A DNA stretch of 39,598 nucleotides from an uncultured Lachnospiraceae bacterium (lineage in GTDB: Bacteria > Bacillota > Clostridia > Lachnospirales > Lachnospiraceae), in NCBI GenBank assembly GCA_910579285.1, contig CAJTTT010000014.1, positions 54,519 through 94,116 of the forward strand, read 5' to 3'. This document shows positions 31,636 through 38,780 of the stretch, one piece after another. The translations under genes and the position numbers were made by a program. Under the pieces are notes generated by a model. It was given only the letters and a program-made list of their open reading frames with translations, was not told where the DNA came from and ran no database searches. Within the stretch, counting starts at the first letter, position 1, and every line of letters begins with the position of its first letter.

Positions 31636-32817
31636 CTAGGAGCTGAACTTCTGCTCGTACTCTTCCACCGTCTTCATAATCTCTTTCGCATATTTCGGAT
31701 ACCGCTCCACCAGAGCCTTGATATCCCTCTGGGAAGTACCTGCCACCACATCCCTGTTATAATCCATACGCCGCCTTAAGGACTGTCTGCGGATAATCAG
31801 GTTGTGACGAATCTCCACCATCTCCTTGGAGTCCAGAATGGCCTCTGTCTGGTGCAGCCAGATGGCCGGATCCTTTATCTGATAACATTTCAAGGTCTGC
31901 AGAAGCTCCTGCTCGCTGTAATCCAGATCCAGCTCGGCCCTGCGGAACTTCTCCCGCTCCTCCTTCTCGACCTTGTAGTTCTCCCACGTTTCCGTCAGCT
32001 CCTTGGCGCTGTTCACGCCGTACTTCATATATAAATACTCGAGCAGATTGGTATTATTCACATAGCGGATTTTCACCTTGTTCTGCAGCAGGATGATTTT
32101 GTTAATCCCGGTCTCGACTCTTCTGAGTTCCTTTCTGGCATCCATATGCTTCACATAGATCAGCGTAATCGCCACCGCCGCCACGCCGATCGTGAGCAGA
32201 TACCCGAGCTTCGTGTCCATTTCCAGAAAGAACTGCAAAAACAGAAGCAGCATCGCGCACAGGCCCAGAGCAGTCACACAGATGATGGCCATGCCTTTTG
32301 TGTCGGAAATCAGCCGCATGACCTCGTTCTTGCGGTAGAGGTAAGCGTGTTTCTCCCCTTCCAGACGGCTTAAGTCCTTGCGGATCAGATCCTGATAGCT
32401 CTCCGCCTCGGTGATTTTTGTGAAAGCCTCCTCCATCTGATCTTCCATGCGCTCCACCATGCGGTACTTCTCGTCCGTGATCCGATGAGGCCGTCCAATA
32501 AAGTCCGTCTTTCTATCCTGCAGAAGGGACACCCGCTTCGCGCACTCTTTGAGCTGTTCGCTCTCCTCCGGCGGAAGAGCCTCTATTTCCTCCATATCTT
32601 TTAAGTAGGAGGTGACCATGTTGTACTCGAAGTTCAGATTTTCCAGCTCTTTGGTGGCATCCGCCATCTTCTCCAGACAGTTCTTTACATAGTCATTTCT
32701 CTGTTCCCTATTGTCAAAGTCTATTTCCCGCGAGGACTCCTCCTCTTCCCACTCTTCCTCATCGTACTCGTCATAGTCCCTGCGGAATCTGTCAAGCAGT
32801 CTTTTAATAAAGCCCAT
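31636..32817 (-). CDS. Coiled-coil protein with two central membrane helices, unknown function
   Basis: A 393-residue protein whose ATG follows GGAGGAG. A basic start (MGFIKRLLDRFRR) is followed by a strongly acidic stretch (DEYDEEEWEEEE). A long Glu/Lys-rich coiled coil (about 35-170) leads to two helices at about 175-200 (MAIICVTALGLCAMLLLFLQFF) and 204-222, and a second coiled coil runs from about 225 to 390. Both coiled-coil ends should lie on the cytosolic side. It is the last gene of the cluster before purB and starts 18 bases after the TPR-like gene. It may tie the soluble partners to the membrane; that is inference. I do not recognise the family. Confidence 0.7.
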   Translation of the reverse strand: MGFIKRLLDRFRRDYDEYDEEEWEEEESSREIDFDNREQRNDYVKNCLEKMADATKELENLNFEYNMVTSYLKDMEEIEALPPEESEQLKECAKRVSLLQDRKTDFIGRPHRITDEKYRMVERMEDQMEEAFTKITEAESYQDLIRKDLSRLEGEKHAYLYRKNEVMRLISDTKGMAIICVTALGLCAMLLLFLQFFLEMDTKLGYLLTIGVAAVAITLIYVKHMDARKELRRVETGINKIILLQNKVKIRYVNNTNLLEYLYMKYGVNSAKELTETWENYKVEKEEREKFRRAELDLDYSEQELLQTLKCYQIKDPAIWLHQTEAILDSKEMVEIRHNLIIRRQSLRRRMDYNRDVVAGTSQRDIKALVERYPKYAKEIMKTVEEYEQKFSS

Positions 32818-32835
32818 TTTTCTCCTCCACGTCCT

Positions 32836-33684
32836 CTATCTCATGCTCCGGCGGTACCTCTCCTTCAGCCCCGCCGTCAGTTTCCCGAGCTCCTCATAAT
32901 AAGGTGTAGAGCTGCCGAGCGCTCCTGCGCCCTCCTCCTTCATTACCTGATAGGTGACAAGCATCCTGTTTTCATCCGTTCCCTCAAAGGAACCTTCCGC
33001 CCGCTTCACCATCCGCTCCACCTCCAAAGACAGGTCATGGAACTCGGGATGTGCCGCAATATAATCAATATATGCGTTCTCCTGCTGCCCCATACGCAGC
33101 GCCGCCAGATACATCTTAAGCCCTTCCCGCTTTCCGTCCGTCATATAAGACTTCATAAACCAGTCGGCCGCCTGCGTGTAGAAAAACATGCCTGCGCAGG
33201 CAGTTCCCATATTGTGATAGAGTCTCGCCAGAAGGAGTTTTTCATTCGGCGGCACCTCGCCGGCCAGACACTGGTACTGCTGCAAAGCGGCCAGATACCG
33301 CTTTTCTCCCAGCAGGTAATCCGCCTTCGCCTTCTGCCTCTCATAGGGGCTTAGTCCGTCGTTGCCCCTCACGATCTGCACCGTCCTCTCGATCACATCC
33401 GCTGGATACAGATTCGCATACTCCAAAACCGCGCCCACAAAGGCTGCCGTGGAGCCCCGTCTGTTCAACAGCGCATCCAGCGTATGCGCCAGATCGCTCA
33501 GACTGCACTCCTCCTCCAGCCATCGGATCATGCCCTTTTGCACAATCTCCGCGTCCAGAAGCTCCGCCCTGTCCACGAAAAGAAAGCACAGCTCCTCCAC
33601 CGAATATAGGTTTACATAAAATCTTTCCATATAATAGGGGTTCTCAGCCCGCCTGCCTGTCCCCAGGATCATCTGACTGCTCAT
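32836..33684 (-). CDS. TPR-like helical protein, unknown function
   Basis: A 282-residue soluble protein with no signal peptide or membrane helix. The middle (about 110-235) has TPR-like helix pairs: AKADYLLGEKRYLAALQQYQ, LLARLYHNMGTACAGMFFYT and QAADWFMKSYMTDGKREGLK. The N-terminal part (20-110) is also helical, and the C-terminal tail has PYYEELGKLTAGLKERYRR. It starts 22 bases after the Hsp70-like gene and is followed by the membrane coiled-coil gene, so all are likely in one operon. TPR proteins usually mediate protein contacts, here perhaps with the Hsp70-like protein. Family not recognised. Confidence 0.7.
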   Translation of the reverse strand: MSSQMILGTGRRAENPYYMERFYVNLYSVEELCFLFVDRAELLDAEIVQKGMIRWLEEECSLSDLAHTLDALLNRRGSTAAFVGAVLEYANLYPADVIERTVQIVRGNDGLSPYERQKAKADYLLGEKRYLAALQQYQCLAGEVPPNEKLLLARLYHNMGTACAGMFFYTQAADWFMKSYMTDGKREGLKMYLAALRMGQQENAYIDYIAAHPEFHDLSLEVERMVKRAEGSFEGTDENRMLVTYQVMKEEGAGALGSSTPYYEELGKLTAGLKERYRRSMR

Positions 33685-33706
33685 TTTCTCTTTCGTTCCT
33701 CATCAT

Positions 33707-35020
33707 CTATGAAATCTGAAACGATTCCACCCACTTCTGTCCCCCGGCCGGGAAAAATTCACCAAACCCCAGATCCGTCACTGTGACCTGCACCGTATCG
33801 GCAGACGCCATCGCCGCATCCAGCCTATATCTCGTAAAAGGCGCACCCGTCTCTCTCGCCCCCGACAGGGGAATCGTCCGCGTCTGCGCATTTTTCCCGT
33901 TGAGCGGCGTGACCACGAAGGAGACTTCCTTCTCCTTCCCGAGAAGAATCTCGCAGGACTTGTGCAGCTCATACCAGTTCTCCCCGGCGTCCAGCAGCGC
34001 ATAGTAGGATTCTTTTCCCTGCCGCAGTACCCGCATGCCGATATTGGCCTTCAGCTTATCCTCCCCGAGAAAAATATGGGTCTTTCCCGCCTCGCAGGGA
34101 TCGAATTTCTCCATCAGACTGTAGACCGCTCCCCTGCTGTACAGATTGTTTCCCTGGAATACGCGCCTGTTCCGGCAGAGAAACTGCAGTGATTTTTTAT
34201 GCCACTCTTCCCTAAAGCCATCCCCCAGAAGATAGGCCGAGGAGATGATTCTCCCCTCGCATAGTTTCTCCAGAATCCCCAGAAACCGCTCATCCGCCAG
34301 CCGGAATGCATCCTCCTTGACGGCATCCGCCTCATTTTCCTCTGGAACCACAAGCGTCTCGTAAACCGCCTCCTCAATGAGTGCAACTATGGGCGTGGTT
34401 CTCTTGTTGCACTCCATGCGGTAAGTTTTCAGACATTTCCCGTCATGCTCGCAGACTGCTGTCTGATACGCCCACAGCTCCGAAGGCTGGTACAGCATGA
34501 AAGAATAAAGGCTCTCCGTATGGCTCTGGAAATAAATGTGCTCCGTCTTTACCTGCAGATTGGCCGCAACCTGCAAAAGGATCTCCACCATACGGTCATC
34601 CATCTTGTCCACCGTAAACAGGATAGCTCCAATATGCTCCACCGGGACAATGAAACTCATCAGTCCCAGACTTTTTCTGATAAACAGGGTCAGAAGCGCC
34701 ACCGGGTCATAGGTCTCCCCATCCAGTTCAAGCTCCGTTCCCTTTCTGGCAAGGCTCAGAAGATCCTCCACCGGGCACATCTCTTCCTCCCCGGCACTCT
34801 TGACCGCCTCCTTGCCATAAACCCACTGGTTCGTCCCTTTTCGTTTACATAACATAAAAGGAATGTTGTACTGCTTCGTTCCCACCACGGGCGCAACCGT
34901 CTCCACATCCCCCTCGCCAAAAAGGCAATAGCTGATCTGGGCATACCTCTCCCCCAGATCATACCCGACAAATACGTCTCCCTTATGCGGTTTGCTGTCC
35001 TCCTTTGTTCCCAGAAACAT
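33707..35020 (-). CDS. Degenerate Hsp70/actin-fold protein (DUF5716-like)
   Basis: A 437-residue soluble protein whose ATG follows AGGAG. Its N-terminal 300 residues show the order of Hsp70 landmarks. VFVGYDLGERYAQIS (16-30) matches the phosphate-1 loop, and WVYGKEAV (66-73) matches the VGxxA segment. ILFTVDKMDDRMVEILLQVA (133-152) matches the segment before phosphate 2, and QSHTESLYSFML (165-176) matches NEPTAAAL. YLLGDGF (263-269) and NNLYSRGAVYSLM (291-303) match the adenosine motif. The Gly-rich phosphate-2 loop is not visible (AVCEHDGKC near 188), so hydrolysis may be lost. The C-terminal part (about 310-437) is beta-rich, like a substrate domain. The family name is from memory; the fold is inferred. 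Confidence 0.68.
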   Translation of the reverse strand: MFLGTKEDSKPHKGDVFVGYDLGERYAQISYCLFGEGDVETVAPVVGTKQYNIPFMLCKRKGTNQWVYGKEAVKSAGEEEMCPVEDLLSLARKGTELELDGETYDPVALLTLFIRKSLGLMSFIVPVEHIGAILFTVDKMDDRMVEILLQVAANLQVKTEHIYFQSHTESLYSFMLYQPSELWAYQTAVCEHDGKCLKTYRMECNKRTTPIVALIEEAVYETLVVPEENEADAVKEDAFRLADERFLGILEKLCEGRIISSAYLLGDGFREEWHKKSLQFLCRNRRVFQGNNLYSRGAVYSLMEKFDPCEAGKTHIFLGEDKLKANIGMRVLRQGKESYYALLDAGENWYELHKSCEILLGKEKEVSFVVTPLNGKNAQTRTIPLSGARETGAPFTRYRLDAAMASADTVQVTVTDLGFGEFFPAGGQKWVESFQIS

Positions 35021-35038
35021 ACTACTCTCCTAACCTTC

Positions 35039-35134
35039 GGAGAATGCCCTTTTGGGGCATTCTCCTGTGTGAGACTTAGTACTTCCTGATGTCCCGTCCA
35101 ATAGGCGGGACATCTTTGGAAGTACTTCTCACAC
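35039..35134. repeat. Two adjacent long hairpins in the intercistronic gap
   Basis: Hairpin A is a perfect 11-bp stem (GGAGAATGCCC 35039-35049, GGGCATTCTCC 35055-35065). Hairpin B spans 35067-35134 with three perfect stem blocks: GTGTGAGA/TCTCACAC, AGTACTTCC/GGAAGTACT and GATGTCCCG/CGGGACATC, 26 pairs in total with two small bulges. B ends two bases from the stop codon of the upstream gene. Neither is followed by a T tract on the minus strand. Confidence 0.9.
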
Positions 35135-35136
35135 TG

Positions 35137-38100
35137 TTAACGTACGGTAAAGATCTGCTCCACCATATGATCCTGCCTGAAATACGCAGACAGCAGATCG
35201 TTCACCGTATCATAATCATGCAGGGTCTTTCCGATCATCATATCATTTAATATGTTGAATCTGCCTTCAGTGATATCCTCCCCGGCTTCCCCCTTCTGGA
35301 TCACATCGCTCACCACAAGCTGCTCTCCAGCCTCCGTTTCCTCCGTGATATAATACCGAAGCTGCTCCCCGAAAAACAGAATAAAGTCGCTCACGCAGAT
35401 GCCGCCGAACATATCCCGCATCTCCTCGTGGGTATACTCCTGCCCGTCCGCTCCTTCCTCCTGGATCAGATAATGAATCATCACCCGCCTGCCGGAGGAT
35501 GACCTGTACTCCACCATCGTCTTATCCAGATAGGCGTTAAGCTGCGGCACGCAGCCAAAATACTTCCGATAAAAAGGCATCACAATTCCCTGTGCCAGAA
35601 GCGACTCCAGGAAAATACCGCAAAGCTTCTGCACTCCCTCGTCCCTCTCGCGGTCCGCATAATAGCGGAGCCAGGCAATCCGGCAGACAAACGGAAATGG
35701 CGCCTCCTCCTGATATAACTGCCGCACGCTGTCAAACACATAGGCGTCCGTGTCCTCATCCTTCACCACATAATCATAACAGCAGGCCGCCGCAAACGCC
35801 GCCCTGATCCGCTCGCTTCCGCCGCTCTTCGCGTAGGATCGGAAAATATCCAGCCACTCCTCCACCCGGACGCCCGTATACAGCATCTGCGCAAGCATCC
35901 GCTCACACAATCTGTAGGTATCCACGCCGAAGGCTTCCGCCAGTTTCCATAGATCACGCATCTGCCCGATGCTCCCGGAGAACCAGCGCACCAGATAATT
36001 GAGCACATTGTCATCGTATTTGCCTTTGCGCACCACATAGAGAAGCATCCCCGTGACAAAAGGATCGTCCTCCGTCTCCGTCAGATCCAACAGCCTGCTG
36101 CCAAGCTTTAACAGCGTCTTCGCATCCATATCGTAAGGACCGAAACGTCTGACCCACTCGTACGCCTCCTCATACATGCCACGGCCTACGAGAAAACGAA
36201 CGATCTTTCCCCTGTCCCGGCGGCTCACATCCCCCGGTCCCAGCGTGAGCAGGTACTCATCCAGCTCCCGCATTCTGTCCTTTTCATGGTAAAAGTCTAC
36301 CACCATAGGATAGATTTTTTTCTTTTCTTCTTCCTCGATCCGCTCCGATGCGGTCAGCAGCGCAAAAAGATCCGCGTTGTCCTCCTGCACCGCGAACGTA
36401 TGCTGACGGGCATAGCAGGCATAAACCGCATAGCCCAGATGATTTCTCACAAAAGGCGCAATCATCTGCGCGAGCCTGGACGGATGCATCAACGCCTCCA
36501 CGGTATATTCCAAACCCACCGTAAAGAGATTCCCCCCGCCGTCTCCCAGGAGCACCCGGCAGTCATTGTCATAAACCGGCACGAAAGCCCTGCCGTCCGT
36601 CATGGGAAAACGTTTGATGTCTGTCCGGCAGGCATAGGCCAGCGCCACTTCCCTGGCATTCTCCGCGTCCGTCCTGACCTCCCGCATAAAGAGCAGGGAT
36701 ACCAGGGAACGGGCCGTCTGCTCATCAATCATGGACGGCGTCAGCAGATTCTCATAGAGATACGTCAGATCCCTGTTGATCCTCCCCCTTCCGATCTGTT
36801 CCAGCACAAAACGCTCCATCGCCGCCATATAGTTTACATAAATATCCGCCAGCTCCTCCCGGCGCCTGTGCACATAGGCGTAGAGATACGCTGTGACCTC
36901 ATAGTGCAGATCGCTTCTGTAGGCAAAATACAACAGCACCATTTTGGGCAGTTCCCCGTCAAAATTCCGGGGAAGCGACATCATATAATATTCATAAAGT
37001 CTGGTGATGCGCAGATTCTCCTCCACACCCGCGCGGTACCACGGAAAATAATCCTCCCCGCTTCGGTTTCCCTTGATCAGCAGGGTGCAGATCTCGTGCA
37101 GAACCTCCTTGTGGGGAATCAGCTCATAACAGCCTTTCAGAATGCCAAACAGCCTTTTGGAATACCCCCGCTTCTGCCCTGCCAGATACACCACCTGCAG
37201 CAGGATCTCCTCCTGCATCACCCCATTCTTGACCGCATAAGTCAAAACTTCTTCCTCAAAAAGATCCAGTTTTCGAAGCATGGCTGGATTCATGCAGAGA
37301 ATGTTCCACGCCTCAATATAGATCATCGGGGAAGTGCAGTGATGGATAAACAGCTCTTCCAAAAGCAGCCATCTGCGGGAAACGCTCTCCACATACTCCT
37401 CCGACAGATACAAAAGCAGCCATGCAATCCGCCAGTCTCCTCTTCTCCCTCTGTAAATCTGGGAAACTGCCTCCGCCACCTCATCCACATAGGAATCCTC
37501 CTCGCTGATGAGCGTAGTCAGATAGAGGTAGTAACACCAAAGCGCCGGATTTTCTTCCCGCTCCGCACTCACCCGCTCCCGCAGTTTCTCAATCTGCCAT
37601 TTCGCCTCATTGCCCCGCTCCTGGGACAGAAGCATCTGCCCCCGGAACAGCTTCACTGCCACATCCTTATCGTCAAGCTGTTCCATGCGTGTCAGAAGCT
37701 TGTCCGTCTCCGCAAGCCATGTGGCTGTCCCAATCTTCTTTAAACGGTGCGCCTGATAGTATGCCATCAGCTGCACCGTGAGCTGTTTCTTTTCCCGCTT
37801 TGCTCCAAGCCTCCTGATCCCCGGCACACGCCGCACCACGGTAACGGGGATCCGCATCGTCCCATTCTCTCTCACGAGCACAATCGCGCCTAAGTTTATG
37901 CCGTCATGCAGCTTTTCCAAATCTATCTGATAATGGAGCCGGAAAATATGATCGGAAAAGGATTCCTCCCCCGCCGACTCCTCCTGCAGCTTTAAAAAAT
38001 CCCCTTCCGTCTGAAACCACAGTCTTGTATAACCCCAGCCGTTTCGTTTTATGACAAGGGCAAACTGCGCGTCCCCGGACGGATCTTCCACATGAATCTG

Positions 38101-38688
38101 GCTCTCCTCTGGAAGAAGCTCCACCGGCTTTTTCTTGTGAATTTCCTGCAGAAACTCTTCCACATTGTGTTCGCTGCCTTCCACAGCTGAAAGCCCTTTG
38201 TAGGCCGCATAATACTGCCTGTCATGTCCCGTAAACACCTTTTTGAAGCAGGGCGAGTAAAAGAGCGCCACCGCCTCCGCCCAATTGCTTCTGGCCAGGT
38301 TCGTAAAATGAAACAGATTCCGAATTTCCCCGAGGCTTGAAGTCATTTCATCAGGCAGCACCGTGACCTGAAAAGGCAGCTCATACTCTCCCCTGTTTGA
38401 GACAATGGAAAAAGAGCCGGAAACTTCCTGCCCTGCCTCCATGCCGGCTGCGTCGAAGCGGTAAAGTATCTCATCCTCGCTGCCGCCAAAACGCTCCGTG
38501 ACACAGATCATGCGTAGGTCGGAAGCCCCAACTGTCCCCTCCGTCACCGCACCTTCCGGCGCGTACACGAAAAAAGACCCCTCGCAGGCCGTGTCTGCCT
38601 GAAGGGACAGAGTAACACGCGGGCAGGAAAAATCCAGAGTACCGTCATCCGTATGAAATTTGCCCTCCAAAATCTCATCCACAATCAT
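35137..38688 (-). CDS. Large solenoid protein with N-terminal beta domain (DUF5717-like)
   Basis: An 1,183-residue protein with no signal peptide or membrane helix, so cytosolic. Residues 1-110 are beta-rich and Ig-like (FSCPRVTLSLQADTACEG, then SFSIVSNRGEYELPFQVTVLP). A second such region runs to about 290, and the rest is a long series of helix pairs of TPR or HEAT type, rich in Leu, Tyr, Glu and Arg. Near 1030-1170 the end becomes mixed again. It heads a cluster with the Hsp70-like, TPR-like and coiled-coil membrane genes. The ATG at 38688 has no ribosome binding site, but an extended -10 box lies seven bases upstream, suggesting a leaderless message. The DUF5717 name is from memory; function is unknown. 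Confidence 0.72.
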   Translation of the reverse strand: MIVDEILEGKFHTDDGTLDFSCPRVTLSLQADTACEGSFFVYAPEGAVTEGTVGASDLRMICVTERFGGSEDEILYRFDAAGMEAGQEVSGSFSIVSNRGEYELPFQVTVLPDEMTSSLGEIRNLFHFTNLARSNWAEAVALFYSPCFKKVFTGHDRQYYAAYKGLSAVEGSEHNVEEFLQEIHKKKPVELLPEESQIHVEDPSGDAQFALVIKRNGWGYTRLWFQTEGDFLKLQEESAGEESFSDHIFRLHYQIDLEKLHDGINLGAIVLVRENGTMRIPVTVVRRVPGIRRLGAKREKKQLTVQLMAYYQAHRLKKIGTATWLAETDKLLTRMEQLDDKDVAVKLFRGQMLLSQERGNEAKWQIEKLRERVSAEREENPALWCYYLYLTTLISEEDSYVDEVAEAVSQIYRGRRGDWRIAWLLLYLSEEYVESVSRRWLLLEELFIHHCTSPMIYIEAWNILCMNPAMLRKLDLFEEEVLTYAVKNGVMQEEILLQVVYLAGQKRGYSKRLFGILKGCYELIPHKEVLHEICTLLIKGNRSGEDYFPWYRAGVEENLRITRLYEYYMMSLPRNFDGELPKMVLLYFAYRSDLHYEVTAYLYAYVHRRREELADIYVNYMAAMERFVLEQIGRGRINRDLTYLYENLLTPSMIDEQTARSLVSLLFMREVRTDAENAREVALAYACRTDIKRFPMTDGRAFVPVYDNDCRVLLGDGGGNLFTVGLEYTVEALMHPSRLAQMIAPFVRNHLGYAVYACYARQHTFAVQEDNADLFALLTASERIEEEEKKKIYPMVVDFYHEKDRMRELDEYLLTLGPGDVSRRDRGKIVRFLVGRGMYEEAYEWVRRFGPYDMDAKTLLKLGSRLLDLTETEDDPFVTGMLLYVVRKGKYDDNVLNYLVRWFSGSIGQMRDLWKLAEAFGVDTYRLCERMLAQMLYTGVRVEEWLDIFRSYAKSGGSERIRAAFAAACCYDYVVKDEDTDAYVFDSVRQLYQEEAPFPFVCRIAWLRYYADRERDEGVQKLCGIFLESLLAQGIVMPFYRKYFGCVPQLNAYLDKTMVEYRSSSGRRVMIHYLIQEEGADGQEYTHEEMRDMFGGICVSDFILFFGEQLRYYITEETEAGEQLVVSDVIQKGEAGEDITEGRFNILNDMMIGKTLHDYDTVNDLLSAYFRQDHMVEQIFTVR

Positions 38689-38694
38689 ACGGAT

Positions 38695-38724
38695 AGTATA
38701 TCATTTCCGGGGTGGCATGTGCAA
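38695..38724 (-). promoter_or_regulatory. Extended -10 promoter, probably giving a leaderless message
   Basis: Minus strand: TTGCAC (38724-38719), 18 bases, TGA then TATACT (38700-38695), a TGn-type extended -10 with 5 of 6 matches. Seven bases further is the A of the start codon at 38688. The region before the ATG has no AGGAGG-like site. Confidence 0.5.
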
Positions 38725-38742
38725 CCCTCATTGCATATCATA
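38714..38742 (+). promoter_or_regulatory. Sigma-E-like sporulation promoter of the SpoIID-like gene
   Basis: GGCATGT (38714-38720), 13 bases, CATATCATA (38734-38742). This resembles the Bacillus sigma-E pattern (-35 near GKCATATT, -10 near CATACANT); the -10 matches about 6 of 8. Transcription would start near 38749, about 32 bases before the ATG. It overlaps the divergent promoter of the DUF5717-like gene. Confidence 0.4.
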
Positions 38743-38780
38743 GGGGTAAGAGAAATGCTTTCCCAAAACGAGGTATCAGG

